Positions 28,106-39,122 of a stretch of DNA of 64,000 nt are shown here, in pieces. This DNA comes from Streptomyces daqingensis (GTDB lineage Bacteria; Actinomycetota; Actinomycetes; Streptomycetales; Streptomycetaceae), in assembly GCF_014645895.1 (NCBI RefSeq), contig NZ_BMMP01000006.1, positions 275,979-339,978 on the forward strand, given 5' to 3'. The position numbers and the translations under genes were made by a program. Numbering within the stretch: position 1 is the first letter of the stretch; each line of letters opens with the position of its first letter. The notes under the pieces were generated by a model, which ran no database searches, was not told where the DNA came from, and saw only the letters and a program-made list of their open reading frames with translations.

Positions 28106-29143
28106 ATGCGCGCCACCAACGCGGCGTACGCCGCACTCACCCTCGCGCTCACGGGATCCCTGGCCGCCGGCCTCGCCGGCCCGGCCGCCGCCGCCCCCCA
28201 CGCCCCGACCGCCTCCGGAAGCCGGGCACACGCGCCCGCGCAGCACGACGCGGAGCACGTCCACGTACTGCGCCTCCGCGCGCTGGGCGGCCTCGGCCGG
28301 CTGTCCGGGCTGGCGACCTCGTCCGTCGAGGTCCAGAACAACACCAGGGAGATGACGCCGGAGCAGCGGCGGCAGCTCGACTCGCAGCTGCGGGACGTCC
28401 GGGAGTACGTGGCCGGGTTCCGCACCGCGCGGACCCTGCCTGCGACCGGCGAGGGGCGGCAGCGCGACGAGAGGAAGGCCGTCCTCACCACCCGCGCCGC
28501 GCACGGCTTCCAGAGCTCACTGGAGCGGCTGTCGGGCCACCGCGCGGGCAGCGCGAAGGACCGCGAAGCGGCGTCGAAGGCCCTGCTCGACCGGCTGGAG
28601 GCGCTCAACACGGCGGCGCTGAAGGACCTGGGGATCGTCAGCGAGAAGGACGCCCGGGACGGTTCCGCGCCGAAGTCCGCGGTGACGCGGACGCTGATCG
28701 TCCGTCAGGCCCTCACTCCCGACCGTCTGGAGCGGTACGACGACCTGTCCGACGAGGTCGGCGATCTGCTGGAGGACGTCCAGGAATCGCCGGACGGACG
28801 GCTCTCCCGGAGGGACGCCGACGAGCACCACCAGGACATCCGGGAAGAGCTGTCGGAACTGCGCGACCGGAGCGGGGACCGCGAGTACGCGGCCCTCGAA
28901 GCGCTGGAGCTGCGCGCCGAGGCGCTGCTCGACAGCACGCGGGAAGGTGACACGCGGCGCAGCCGCGCGGAGGCCCGCCGCCTGGCGCGGGAGACGGTGC
29001 GGCTTCTCGCCACGGCTCCCGGCGGCCGGGCCGGCGCGTACGGGGACGCGGAGCGGGGCCGCCCGGACGGCTCGGACGAGCCGTCCGGTGTGGACGGCGT
29101 GCGGCAGTGGACGGGGAGGCTGCTCTCCTCGCTGCTGGACTGA
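28106..29143 (+). CDS. Secreted helical protein of unknown function
   Basis: A 345-residue exported protein. The N-terminus ends in a signal with AAGLAGPAAAA before a His/Ala-rich linker. From residue 70 onward it is highly charged (Arg, Glu, Asp) and almost free of aromatic residues, and it reads as alpha-helical, with candidate coiled coils around residues 210-310 (RRDADEHHQDIREELSELRD). No catalytic motif is seen. The ATG follows GGAGG. It stands alone, with a divergent SseB gene upstream and a strong bidirectional terminator downstream. I do not recognise the family. Confidence 0.7.
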   Translation: MRATNAAYAALTLALTGSLAAGLAGPAAAAPHAPTASGSRAHAPAQHDAEHVHVLRLRALGGLGRLSGLATSSVEVQNNTREMTPEQRRQLDSQLRDVREYVAGFRTARTLPATGEGRQRDERKAVLTTRAAHGFQSSLERLSGHRAGSAKDREAASKALLDRLEALNTAALKDLGIVSEKDARDGSAPKSAVTRTLIVRQALTPDRLERYDDLSDEVGDLLEDVQESPDGRLSRRDADEHHQDIREELSELRDRSGDREYAALEALELRAEALLDSTREGDTRRSRAEARRLARETVRLLATAPGGRAGAYGDAERGRPDGSDEPSGVDGVRQWTGRLLSSLLD

Positions 29144-29150
29144 GGAGGAT

Positions 29151-29199
29151 GCGCCCGGCCGCCCCGTCGTTCCCTGCGGACGGCGGGGCGGCCGGGCGC
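29151..29199. terminator. Bidirectional terminator with 16-bp perfect stem
   Basis: GCGCCCGGCCGCCCCG pairs with CGGGGCGGCCGGGCGC, extended by a T-G wobble and CGT/ACG. It starts eight bases after the stop codon of the secreted-protein gene and also serves the convergent ATPase gene. Confidence 0.9.
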
Positions 29200-29229
29200 A
29201 ACGTTCGGCGGGGCGAGCGGGCGCATCGT

Positions 29230-29976
29230 TCACGAGCTGGGATTCAGCGCACCCGGCTCACTGCTTGACGGGGCCGCCCCCTGCCGCTCGGCTTGCTGGT
29301 CGAAGGCCACCCCGCGCAGCGCCGCGGCGGCTTCCCGGTCCAGCAGCACCACGGACGCGCACCCGCGCGGCAGGCGCCCGGCCTCGGCCTCGGCGAGGAG
29401 CTGCCGCACGGCCCTGCGGTGCCGGAGGAAGGCGTAGTCGGAGACGCGCCGCCCCCGCTGCTCCTGTCCGGCCAGGGCTGCCGACGGCGGTACGTCGAGA
29501 AGGACGAGATGCATCGCCCGGCCACGCCTGCGCGAGTCCCTTCCCAGCCAGTTGCGCACCCAGCTCTGGCTTCCGCAGTCGTGCACGATGACGCTCGCGC
29601 CGGAGGCCAGCGCGGCGCGCAGCCCCGCGTAGTGCGTGAGCCTGACCAGCGGCCGGTAGACGGCGTAGGGGAGCCAGCGGGGCAGCAGGGCCGACCAGCG
29701 CTCCCGTGCGTCCTGGGAGTCGATGCGGCGGACCGTGTCCGCCACGGCCACGACGCGGCGGATCAGCGTCGACTTCCCGCTTCCGGGGAGACCGGAGACC
29801 ACCACCCTGTCGCCGGTCGGGAAGCGCAGCGTCCGTCTCGACGAGGTGCCGCGCAGATCGTGCCGGACGACCGGCGTGGACGCTTTCGTGGCGGAGGCGG
29901 CCCGCCCCTGCCGGGAGCCGGCTTGGGAGTATCCCCAGCCCGTCACCGTCGCGTACGTACTGCGCAGGCTGCCCAC
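29230..29976 (-). CDS. P-loop ATPase/kinase-like protein
   Basis: A 248-residue protein with a single P-loop NTPase domain. Walker A is GLPGSGKSTLIRRV near residue 62, and SGASVIVHDCGSQSWVR reads as a Walker-B-like strand. The layout resembles small kinases of the zeta-toxin/gluconate-kinase class, in which a lid domain follows (DVPPSAALAGQEQRGRRVSDYAFLRHRRAV). The substrate is unknown. The GTG start has GGAGGG seven bases upstream, which settles it. It is divergent from the glycine riboswitch with about 230 bp between them. No antitoxin-like small gene accompanies it, so a toxin role is not supported. Confidence 0.75.
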   Translation of the reverse strand: MGSLRSTYATVTGWGYSQAGSRQGRAASATKASTPVVRHDLRGTSSRRTLRFPTGDRVVVSGLPGSGKSTLIRRVVAVADTVRRIDSQDARERWSALLPRWLPYAVYRPLVRLTHYAGLRAALASGASVIVHDCGSQSWVRNWLGRDSRRRGRAMHLVLLDVPPSAALAGQEQRGRRVSDYAFLRHRRAVRQLLAEAEAGRLPRGCASVVLLDREAAAALRGVAFDQQAERQGAAPSSSEPGALNPSS

Positions 29977-30202
29977 CTGATCGCCCTCCCCGAATAACGC
30001 CGCCGTACGGCGGCTCGCTCCGAGAGTGTCAAGAAACGGTAATGCGCATCAAGGCGGCGATTACCCCCCTGCGGGCGGCTGTTGGCCGTATGCGGCCGAC
30101 CCTGCCCGCTCCCCCGCTGTTCTGCCCGCTGTCCGCACCGTCGACGCGTCTTCCGCGCCGTGCCATGATGTGCGGGCCAACTGCATACCGGCCGTTTGAA
30201 TC

Positions 30203-30412
30203 CACGCGGGAGAGTTCCCGGCCGCGCGCAGAGCGCGGGCCCGCCGGGGCGCCGAAGGAGCAAGTCCTCCCTTGAATCTCTCAGGCACCGATACCGCGCA
30301 GGACGAGGCAGATCTGAAAAGCGGGCCGCCGTGCGGCTCCACCCAAGGTGCAAGCCACCCCCGCTCAGGGCTCGTGGCGAACCTCTCAGGTTCCGATGAC
30401 AGATGGGGAGGA
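30203..30412 (+). ncRNA. Tandem glycine riboswitch (gcvT element)
   Basis: Two glycine aptamers lie in series. The first has GGGAGAGTTCCC, GCCGAAGGAGCAAGTCC and CTCTCAGGCACCGATACCGC. The second has GGACGAGGCAGATCTGAAAA, CACCCAAGGTGCAAGCC and ACCTCTCAGGTTCCGATGAC. These match the conserved cores of the glycine riboswitch class. It lies directly upstream of gcvT and the glycine-using genes that follow. In known cases glycine binding turns expression of the cleavage system on. No terminator is seen between the riboswitch and the gcvT ribosome binding site, so control of translation is plausible. Confidence 0.95.
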
Positions 30413-30443
30413 CATCCGCGTCACCGAGTCACGGGAGCCTGAC

Positions 30444-31601
30444 ATGAGCGACACCAGCGAGACCGCCGCCGCGGGCGGCAGCCCCCGCACCACCGCCCTT
30501 GACGCCACTCACCGTGCGCTCGGCGCGACGATGACCGACTTCGCGGGCTGGGACATGCCGCTGCGGTACGGCAGCGAGCGCGACGAGCACGTCGCCGTGC
30601 GCACCCGCGCGGGGCTGTTCGACCTCTCCCACATGGGCGAGATCACCGTCGAGGGCCCTCAGGCCGGCGAGCTGCTGGACTACGCCCTGGTGGGCAACCT
30701 CTCGGCGCTGAAGACGGGCCGCGCCCGCTACACCATGATCTGCGACGGTCAGGGCGGCATCCTCGACGACCTCATCGTCTACCGCACGGGCGAGCAGCGG
30801 TACATGGTCGTGGCGAACGCCGCCAACGCCCAGGTCGTGCTGGACGCGTTGCACGAGCGCGGCACGGGCTTCGACGCGACAGTCCGCGACGACCGGGACG
30901 CCTACGCGCTGATCGCCGTGCAGGGCCCCGAGGCCGCCGGCATCCTCAAGGCGCTCACCGACGCCGACCTCGACGGCCTGAAGTACTACGCGGGCCTTCC
31001 GGGCACCGTGGCCGGGCGCGAGGCGCTCATCGCCCGTACCGGCTACACCGGTGAGGACGGCTTCGAGCTGTTCGTCTCCCCTGCCGACGCCGTCGCCGTC
31101 TGGGAGGCGCTCACCGAGGCGGGCACCCCGGTGGGGCTGGTGCCCTGCGGGCTGAGCTGCCGGGACACGCTCCGCCTGGAGGCCGGTATGCCGCTGTACG
31201 GGCACGAACTGTCCACGCGGACCACACCGTTCGACGCGGGGCTCGGCCGCATCGTGAAGTTCGAGAAGACCACCAACGACGGTTCCTTCGTGGGCCGCGA
31301 GCCCCTGGAGGCCGCCGCCGCGCGTGCCGAGGAGGCGCCCCCGCGGAAGCTGGTCGGCCTCATCGCGGAGGGCCGCCGGGTGCCGCGCGCCGGGTACGCC
31401 GTGGTCTCCGCCGCAGACGGCTCGGTCATCGGCGAGGTGACCTCCGGGGCTCCCTCGCCGACTCTCGGCAAGCCGATCGCCATCGCCTACGTCGACGCGG
31501 CACACGCCGAGCCCGGCACGGAGGGCGTCGCGGTGGACATCCGCGGCAAGCACGAGCCGTACGAGGTCGTGGCGCTTCCCTTCTACAAGCGGCAGCGCTG
31601 A
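30444..31601 (+). CDS. gcvT: Glycine cleavage system T protein (aminomethyltransferase)
   Basis: A 385-residue enzyme that transfers the aminomethyl carbon from lipoyl-H protein to tetrahydrofolate, releasing ammonia. Conserved blocks are [77 protein letters not shown] and the C-terminal barrel ending VALPFYKR. The ATG follows GGGAG, just after the riboswitch. Upstream in-frame starts would lie inside the aptamer and are rejected. gcvP and the lipoamide dehydrogenase gene are not in this window and must be elsewhere. Confidence 0.97.
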   Translation: MSDTSETAAAGGSPRTTALDATHRALGATMTDFAGWDMPLRYGSERDEHVAVRTRAGLFDLSHMGEITVEGPQAGELLDYALVGNLSALKTGRARYTMICDGQGGILDDLIVYRTGEQRYMVVANAANAQVVLDALHERGTGFDATVRDDRDAYALIAVQGPEAAGILKALTDADLDGLKYYAGLPGTVAGREALIARTGYTGEDGFELFVSPADAVAVWEALTEAGTPVGLVPCGLSCRDTLRLEAGMPLYGHELSTRTTPFDAGLGRIVKFEKTTNDGSFVGREPLEAAAARAEEAPPRKLVGLIAEGRRVPRAGYAVVSAADGSVIGEVTSGAPSPTLGKPIAIAYVDAAHAEPGTEGVAVDIRGKHEPYEVVALPFYKRQR

Positions 31602-31777
31602 CCCGGCCGGGCCGGAGTCGCCGATCCCACAGTGCCGGGTGTCGTGGCCGCGGCCCCGCCTGGGAAGGATCACCTCCGTGCCCGGCCGCCCCGGTCCGCA
31701 GGTCCGCGCGTGCGGCGCCCGTCCCACTGGCCAAGACCGTTTTCCTCCGTCCCCCTCACATCCAGGAGAATCGCACC

Positions 31778-32158
31778 ATGAGCAACCCTGAGCAGCTGCG
31801 TTACAGCAAGGAGCACGAGTGGCTGTCGGCCGCCGAGGACGGCGTCTCGACGGTCGGCATCACCGCGCACGCCGCGGACGCCCTCGGCGACGTCGTCTTC
31901 GTCCAGCTCCCGGAGGCGGGCGAGTCCGTCACCGCGGGCGAGCCCTGCGGTGAGCTGGAGTCGACGAAGTCGGTGAGCGATCTGTACGCACCGGTCTCCG
32001 GCGAGATCACCGAGATCAACCAGGACGTCGTGGACGACCCGGCCCTCGTCAACTCCGCACCCTTCGAGGGCGGCTGGCTGTTCAAGGTACGGATCTCGGA
32101 CGAGCCGGAGGGGCTGCTCTCCGCCGAGGAGTACACCGCCTTCGCATCCGGCAGCTGA
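31778..32158 (+). CDS. gcvH: Glycine cleavage system H protein
   Basis: A 126-residue lipoyl carrier that shuttles the aminomethyl group between the P, T and L proteins. The lipoylation site is Lys64 in [47 protein letters not shown] is the family N-terminal signature. The ATG follows CAGGAG. It lies 176 bp after gcvT in the same direction, under the same glycine riboswitch. Its length is normal. Confidence 0.97.
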   Translation: MSNPEQLRYSKEHEWLSAAEDGVSTVGITAHAADALGDVVFVQLPEAGESVTAGEPCGELESTKSVSDLYAPVSGEITEINQDVVDDPALVNSAPFEGGWLFKVRISDEPEGLLSAEEYTAFASGS

Positions 32159-32244
32159 CCGCGCGCCGCGCCCCTTCCATCCGCCCGAGTCCCCGTCCAC
32201 TGCCCGCCACAGTGCCTGCCCGGCCCGCCACTAGGGATGGTTCC

Positions 32245-33519
32245 ATGTCGCTTCTGAACAGCTCACTCCACGAGGTGGACCCGGACGTCGCCGCCGCGGT
32301 CGACGCCGAACTCCACCGCCAGCAGTCCACCCTCGAGATGATCGCCTCGGAGAACTTCGCTCCGGTCGCCGCCCTGGAGGCCCAGGGCTCGGTCCTCACC
32401 AACAAGTACGCCGAGGGCTATCCGGGCCGCCGCTACTACGGCGGCTGCGAACACGTCGACGCCATCGAGAACATCGCGCGTGAGCGCCTCAAGGAGCTCT
32501 TCGGCGCCGAGGCCGCGAACGTGCAGCCGCACTCCGGCGCCTCCGCCAACGCCGCCGCGATGTTCGCGCTGCTCAAGCCGGGCGACACGATCATGGGCCT
32601 CGACCTGGCGCACGGCGGGCACCTCACGCACGGCATGAAGATCAACTTCTCCGGCAAGCTCTACAACGTCGTCGCCTACCGCGTCGACGAGGAGAGCGGC
32701 CGCGTCGACATGGACAACGTCGAGCAGCTGGCCCGCGAGCACCGCCCGCAGTTGATCATCGCCGGCTGGTCCGCGTACCCGCGCCAGCTCGACTTCGCCG
32801 CCTTCCGCCGCATCGCGGACGAGGTCGGCGCGCTGCTGATGGTCGACATGGCGCACTTCGCCGGCCTGGTCGCCGCGGGGGTGCACCCCTCTCCCGTGCC
32901 GTACGCGGACGTCGTCACCACCACGACGCACAAGACGCTCGGCGGTCCCCGCGGAGGCGCGATCCTCTCGAAGAAGGAGTACGCGAAGAAGATCAACAGC
33001 GCGGTCTTCCCGGGCCAGCAGGGCGGTCCGCTGGAGCACGTCATCGCGGCGAAGGCAGTCTCCTTCAAGGTCGCGTCGAGTGACGAGTTCAAGGAGCGCC
33101 AGCAGCGCACCCTGGACGGCGCCCGGCTGCTCGCCGAACGGCTCATGAAGCAGGACGCGGTCGACGCGGGGATCTCCGTGCTCTCCGGCGGCACCGACGT
33201 GCACCTCGTCCTGGTCGACCTGCGCAACAGCGAACTGGACGGCCAGCAGGGGGAGGACCGGCTCCACGAGATCGGCATCACGGTCAACCGGAATGCGGTG
33301 CCCAACGACCCCCGGCCGCCCATGGTCACCTCCGGCCTGCGCATCGGCACGCCCGCGCTGGCCACCCGCGGTTTCCAGGAGGAGGATTTCCGGGAGGTCG
33401 CCGACATCATCGCCGAGGCGCTGCTGCCGACCTTCGACGAGGAGAAGGGGAAGTCGCTGATGGCACGCGTCAGCGCTCTCGCGGACAAGCACCCGCTCTA
33501 CCCCGGACTGGGCAAGTAG
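32245..33519 (+). CDS. glyA: Serine hydroxymethyltransferase
   Basis: A 424-residue PLP enzyme that interconverts glycine plus methylene-tetrahydrofolate and serine. The cofactor lysine is Lys230 in [16 protein letters not shown]. The N-terminal [37 protein letters not shown] is highly conserved. The ATG follows AGGGA. It is 86 bp after gcvH, so it can use the one-carbon unit released by glycine cleavage to make serine, which the next gene product deaminates. Being placed with the glycine cleavage genes, it is probably the catabolic copy; a second glyA elsewhere would be expected in a streptomycete. Confidence 0.96.
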   Translation: MSLLNSSLHEVDPDVAAAVDAELHRQQSTLEMIASENFAPVAALEAQGSVLTNKYAEGYPGRRYYGGCEHVDAIENIARERLKELFGAEAANVQPHSGASANAAAMFALLKPGDTIMGLDLAHGGHLTHGMKINFSGKLYNVVAYRVDEESGRVDMDNVEQLAREHRPQLIIAGWSAYPRQLDFAAFRRIADEVGALLMVDMAHFAGLVAAGVHPSPVPYADVVTTTTHKTLGGPRGGAILSKKEYAKKINSAVFPGQQGGPLEHVIAAKAVSFKVASSDEFKERQQRTLDGARLLAERLMKQDAVDAGISVLSGGTDVHLVLVDLRNSELDGQQGEDRLHEIGITVNRNAVPNDPRPPMVTSGLRIGTPALATRGFQEEDFREVADIIAEALLPTFDEEKGKSLMARVSALADKHPLYPGLGK

Positions 33520-33582
33520 CCGGGAGCGGGTGACCTCACGCCGTAGGGCGGCGCCGTGACGCGGCGCCGCGACCGGAGGGCA

Positions 33583-33653
33583 CGCCGCAGGCATACCGCT
33601 GCGGCGCCCCCCGGCCGGCACCGGGGGCGGCCCCGGCCGCTGAAGCCGGGGCC
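33583..33653 (+). terminator. Two hairpins between glyA and sdaA
   Basis: CGCCGCAG pairs with CTGCGGCG (33583-33606), and GGCCCCGGC pairs with GCCGGGGCC around a 7-base loop (33629-33653). They could end part of the upstream transcription and lower sdaA expression, or be processing signals. There is no T tract. Confidence 0.5.
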
Positions 33654-33716
33654 TGCCGCCGCGCTCCACCGCACCGAACCGCTCCGAACCGCACGCAAGG
33701 AAAGGAGGCCGCCGCC

Positions 33717-35114
<1,398 letters not shown>

Positions 35115-35340
35115 GCGGCCCGATCCCCCGGTGAGCACGGGTCGTCCGGGCGAACCCGCCACCCCCGCTCGGCTCCCTTCGCCGCTCCCTCCGCCTTCGC
35201 CTCGGCGGCGCCCGGTGCGTCCGGCCCCTTCACCTCAACGCTCCCGCCCGCCTCGGACCGCGACCGGGGCGGCTGCCGTAGAAACGGGAAGGCCGCCGCC
35301 TGCGGCACCCACGGCCCACCACACCCGGGAGAGGCGCGAC

Positions 35341-36330
35341 ATGCCGGTGCCACCACTCGACGCGAAGACCGCCGAAGCCCTCGTGGGCGACGCCACAGCG
35401 GCCCCGTCCATGCACAACGCCCAGCCGTGGCGGTTCCGTCTGCTCTCCCGCGAGCGCACCCTCCAGCTCCGCGCCGACCTCGAACGCGCCATGCCCCGGA
35501 GCGATCCCGACCACCGGGCGCTCCATCTCGGCTGCGGCGCCGCCCTGTTCAACTTGCGCGTCTCCGCCGCCCACGCCGGTCTGGATCCCCGGACCCGGCT
35601 GCTTCCCGACGACGAGGACCCCCTGCTGCTCGCCTCCGTCCGCCTGGCCGAGGCCACGGTTCCGGACGCGGGCCTCGCCCGGCTCCATCCCGCCGTCCGC
35701 CGCAGGCACACCAGCCGCTACCCGTTCGACGAGCGGGAGATCCCGGCGGCGCTGAAGGAGGCGCTAGCCGACGCCGCCCGCGAGGAGGGCGCACGGCTGG
35801 TCTTCCCCGGCCCGTGGCACGTCGAGACCCTCCTCGACCTCGTCCGCGACGCGGAAGGCCACGACACCCTGGACCCGCGCGGTTTCGAGGACGTGGCCCG
35901 CTGGACCCGCATCGGCGCCGCCGAGGCAGGCACGGCCACCGACGGCGTCCCCGAGTACGCCTTCGGCCCGCGCAAGCACGACGGCAAGGCCCCCGTACGG
36001 GACTTCGCCGGCCGGCGGCGCGTCGCCGACCGGGACACGACCACGTTCGAGCACACCCCGCAACTCGCCCTGCTGGGCACGGGCGGCGACCGCCCGGCCG
36101 AGTGGCTGCGCGCCGGGCAGGCCATGGAACGCGTACTGCTCCTGGCCACCCTCGAGGGCCTCGCGACCTCGCTCACCTCGCACGCCCTGGAACGGCCCGA
36201 ACTGCGTCCCCTGGCCCGCGACTCCCTTTCCGCCGTCGGCAACGTCCAGATGGTGCTGCGCCTCGGCTACGGACCCCAGGGCCCCGGGACGCCGCGCCGG
36301 CCGGTCCGCGAGGTCCTCGACGAGCGGTGA
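35341..36330 (+). CDS. Acg-family nitroreductase-like FMN protein
   Basis: A 329-residue protein of the Acg group, relatives of nitroreductases found in actinomycetes and known from the mycobacterial dormancy regulon. TAAPSMHNAQPWRFRLL near the N-terminus is the typical FMN-contacting region, and RRRHTSRYPFDEREIP the mid-protein motif. The fold is two fused nitroreductase halves. Mycobacterial relatives bind FMN without reducing nitro compounds, so activity should not be assumed. The ATG has a GGGAGAGG SD close to it. It stands alone, 226 bp after sdaA. Redox or hypoxia control is possible by family analogy only. Confidence 0.83.
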   Translation: MPVPPLDAKTAEALVGDATAAPSMHNAQPWRFRLLSRERTLQLRADLERAMPRSDPDHRALHLGCGAALFNLRVSAAHAGLDPRTRLLPDDEDPLLLASVRLAEATVPDAGLARLHPAVRRRHTSRYPFDEREIPAALKEALADAAREEGARLVFPGPWHVETLLDLVRDAEGHDTLDPRGFEDVARWTRIGAAEAGTATDGVPEYAFGPRKHDGKAPVRDFAGRRRVADRDTTTFEHTPQLALLGTGGDRPAEWLRAGQAMERVLLLATLEGLATSLTSHALERPELRPLARDSLSAVGNVQMVLRLGYGPQGPGTPRRPVREVLDER

Positions 36331-36537
36331 ACGCCCGGTACGGCGAACCCTTGGACCGGGCAGCCCCCGGTACGGCGAACGCCCCGCCCGGCCGCAGAAC
36401 GCGGGAGCGCGCGCGATGACCCGGCCGGGGGCGTCTCCGGGTGCGGTGGACCACGCCGCGATGCAGCCTGATACCGGGCGGAACGGCGCCGGCCTCCTCC
36501 CCTCCGGCCCCGGGCAGCCGCCCGCAGGAGGGACGCC

Positions 36538-37005
36538 ATGACCCAGTGGAACCGGCCGGACCAGCCCCCGCACCATCCGCACCGCCGCAAGAAGTCCAGC
36601 AAGGGGAAGATCCTGGGCTTCGGCTGCCTCGGCCTGATCGCGGTGATCGCCGTCATCGTCGTCATCACCGTCGTAGCCATGGGAGGCGAGGAGAGCGGCG
36701 GGCCCGCCCCGGACGAGACGTCGGCGACGCCGACCGAGCGCAGCCCCGAGCCGACGGCCGAGGACACCGCGAAGAGCTACGGCGACGGGGACTACACCGT
36801 CGGCAGGGACATCCCGGCGGGCACGTACGAGAGCGCCGGCGCGAAAGAAGACATCGTCGAGGGCTGCCTCATCACGACCGAGCCGAAGGGCGACAAGCTG
36901 CCCCAGACCAAGACCGCCGACCGGAACGAGAGGGTCGTCATCACCCTGTCGGCCGCGGACGGGACGCTCACCGTGCAGGGTTGCGAGCCGCTGCGGCGCC
37001 GGTGA
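36538..37005 (+). CDS. Small single-pass membrane protein with C-terminal extracellular domain
   Basis: A 155-residue protein. A basic His/Lys-rich cytoplasmic N-terminus (about 25 residues) leads to one hydrophobic segment, LGLIAVIAVIVVITVVAM. A Glu/Pro/Thr-rich stalk follows, then a compact domain, DGDYTVGRDIPAGTYESAGA with CLITTEPKGD, ending TVQGCEPLRRR. Two cysteines in the outer domain could form a disulfide. The domain resembles small actinomycete domains with a VGxDIPAGTY motif of unknown function. The ATG follows GGAGG. It is convergent with the response regulator gene, with a terminator between them. Confidence 0.78.
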   Translation: MTQWNRPDQPPHHPHRRKKSSKGKILGFGCLGLIAVIAVIVVITVVAMGGEESGGPAPDETSATPTERSPEPTAEDTAKSYGDGDYTVGRDIPAGTYESAGAKEDIVEGCLITTEPKGDKLPQTKTADRNERVVITLSAADGTLTVQGCEPLRRR

Positions 37006-37033
37006 CACCACGGCCGGCCGGGCCCTGCGCGCC

Positions 37034-37065
37034 CCGTCCCGTCAGTCAGGTTTCCGACGGGACGG
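37034..37065. terminator. Bidirectional terminator
   Basis: CCGTCCCGTC pairs with GACGGGACGG (10 bp) around a 12-base loop, between convergent genes. Confidence 0.8.
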
Positions 37066-37080
37066 AGTGCGGCGCCGATC

Positions 37081-37689
37081 TCAGATCCAGCCGTAGCGGC
37101 GGGCGGCGTGCACGGCTTCGTGCCTGTTGGCGACCTCCAGCTTCCCCATGATGTCCGAGAGGTAGTTGCGCACGGTCCCCGGGCGCAGCGCGGCCCGCTG
37201 GGCGATCTCCCCGATCGGGGCCCCGTCCGCGGCCAGGGTGAGGATGTCCGCCTCGCGCCGCGTGAGCGGCGAGTCCCCCGAGGAGAGCGCGTCCGCCGCC
37301 ATGTCCGGGTCGACGTACTGGGAGCCCCGGTGGACGTCCCTGATGATGTCCGCCAGCCGCTGCGCGGAGGTCGTCTTGGGGACGAAGCCCCGCGCTCCCG
37401 CCTCCAGCGCGGACTTGAGGTATCCGGGTGCCGCGTGTGACGTGAGCACCACGCAGCGGGTGGCGGGCACGGCGCTCTGCAGGTCGCGGGTGACGGAGAT
37501 GCCGTCCTTGCCGGGCATGTGCAGGTCCAGGACGCAGACGTCGGGACTGCGGGTGCCGGCGAGCTCCAGTGCCGCCGTGCCGTTGTCGGCCTCAGCCACC
37601 ACTTCGATGTCGTTCTCGAGGGCGAGCAGGGCCGAGAGGGCCCCGAGGATCAGGTTCTCGTCATCAGCCAGGAGGACGCGTATGGCCAC
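37081..37689 (-). CDS. NarL/LuxR-type response regulator (orphan)
   Basis: A 202-residue response regulator. The receiver domain has acidic residues DDE near the start, the phospho-acceptor Asp55 in VCVLDLHMPGKDG, and the conserved Lys in GARGFVPKT. A LuxR-type helix-turn-helix follows: LTRREADILTLAADGAPIGEIAQRAALRPGTVRNYLSDIMGKLEVANRHEAV. Regulators of this DesR-like class are normally encoded beside a histidine kinase, but no kinase gene lies on either side. The upstream 670 bp have no gene in this direction. The start is GTG with AAGGA seven bases upstream. The targets are unknown. Confidence 0.92.
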   Translation of the reverse strand: MAIRVLLADDENLILGALSALLALENDIEVVAEADNGTAALELAGTRSPDVCVLDLHMPGKDGISVTRDLQSAVPATRCVVLTSHAAPGYLKSALEAGARGFVPKTTSAQRLADIIRDVHRGSQYVDPDMAADALSSGDSPLTRREADILTLAADGAPIGEIAQRAALRPGTVRNYLSDIMGKLEVANRHEAVHAARRYGWI

Positions 37690-38359
37690 GGCTCAGTCCT
37701 TCGGGGAGTGGGAGCGGGTGCGTTGCGATGGGAGGGCTCGATACGCGGTCGGCAGCACGGACGGCCGGCAGTGCGGTCGTCCGGCATCGTCGCCTCGCGG
37801 TCCGGCCCGGCGGTCGTGCCGTCCCCCTGGCCGATGGGGGCGGAACGCACAGCCCGGTCGGTGCCGGGTTCCCCGTGGGCGCGTCCATCCCCGGAACGTG
37901 CCGCGAGGATGCGGAGATCGGGGGTGCGGGAGAGCGGTGCTACGGCGTTCCCGCTGCGAGGAGCGCGTGCCCTCGCGTCCCGCCGCCGTGTGCCTGTGAA
38001 GGGGCGCCGCCGGCCGGAGGCCCGGCAGCGCCCCGGACGCCCGCTGGACCACCTGACGCCCTTCGCGTGGCGCCGCGGCGCTCCGGGGCGCGGGCTTGTG
38101 ACGCGTGCTCAGTCTCGGTGGTTTCCACGCGTCAATTGTCGTCAACCGGCCGGATCCGGCGCGTGACGAGGTGCATCAAACGCTTGGCCGAACGTCATAA
38201 CAAGACCATGACAGATGCCAGTTAACCGGAGGTAGACACTCCGCATATGGCCACGGGAGGTACGTCCAGGGGTCTGGCGTCGGCCTCATTCCGCTCCGCG
38301 AAGCGCTGCGACTGAACCTCTGGCATCTCAAATCCCATACTCGAGGCATAAGTTGACCA
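37690..38359. other. 670-bp intergenic region with palindromes and promoter-like sequence
   Basis: No firm gene is seen where a sensor kinase would be expected. GACGCGTG (38100) and CACGCGTC (38126) form an inverted repeat. GCCGGATCCGGC (38149) is a perfect 12-bp palindrome. From about 38100 the sequence is less G/C-rich. A minus-strand frame of 38 codons (38338 to 38222, TAA stop) with low third-position GC lies here; it could be a small peptide gene but has no good SD. Confidence 0.4.
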
Positions 38360-39122
38360 ATGGCGAACCCTGACGCCCGTCACACGCGACCCGTGACCGG
38401 CGTCGAAAAGCGGACAGAGGCGGCCATTCGTGCCGTCATCCACGTCATACGCGCCCCAGTTCCCTTCTGCTTCACCCCCTCCGTGACCGGCGTCACGTAT
38501 GACGGGCTGCTGACCAGGACCGAATACGCGATCCGTGCCGCGAGCGCCATCGCCACCACACTGAGGGACGCGGTGCGTGGCCCGGGCACGGGATGGCGTC
38601 TCGCCGGCGTCGCCATGATCGCCACCACGGTCGCCGCTCAGCAACCGCACCAGCTCTTCGACCGCATCCGCACGAAGGACCCCGTTGAGCGCCGTCCCCA
38701 ACTGGCGGTTCTTCGCCCCGCATCCGGCGGTGCACGACTTCCACCTGCTCTACCGGACCCTCTCGGCCGACGACGGGACGCCGGAGTGGACGCGGCTGTC
38801 GCTGACGCCCGACCGCACGGTCCAGCACGCGATCTGGTTCCCCGGCCACAGGCTCGGCAAGGCGATCTTCGACGTGGGCGACGAGATCCTCCGCCACCAG
38901 TCGGAGGGCTTCGCGGTCCTGACGAAGCTTCCCTCGTACCGCATCCTCGTGGACTGTCTGCGCCGCGAGATCCGGGAGTCCGCGGAGAGTCCGCAGCCGA
39001 AGGGCTTCCGGTTCGCCTTCGCCCGCTCCACCGGCTACGACATGAGCGAGGAGCCGGAGATGATGTTCATCTCCCCCTATACCCCGATGGACCCGGTCCC
39101 CAGCCACGTACGGGCGGGTTGA
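38360..39122 (+). pseudogene. Membrane-anchored hypothetical protein gene split by an apparent +1 frameshift
   Basis: Two frames together look like one protein. The first (from the ATG at 38360, or a GTG at 38483) carries a hydrophobic segment, LAGVAMIATTVAA, and runs to RIRTKDP. The second, from 38685, starts LSAVPNWRFFAPHPAVHDFHLLYRTL and runs to the stop at 39122. Removing the single G at 38684 gives RTKDPLSAVPNWRFFAP, which reads as the expected junction in related actinomycete proteins (my recall, not searched). An AAGGA lies five bases before the TTG at 38685, so separate translation of the second part is possible. The cause could be a mutation, a sequencing error or programmed frameshifting at CCC-G. 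Function unknown. Confidence 0.55.

Noticed and set aside
29230..29976. Zeta-type toxin of a toxin-antitoxin pair
   Set aside because: The P-loop kinase resemblance is only general, and no small antitoxin gene lies next to it.
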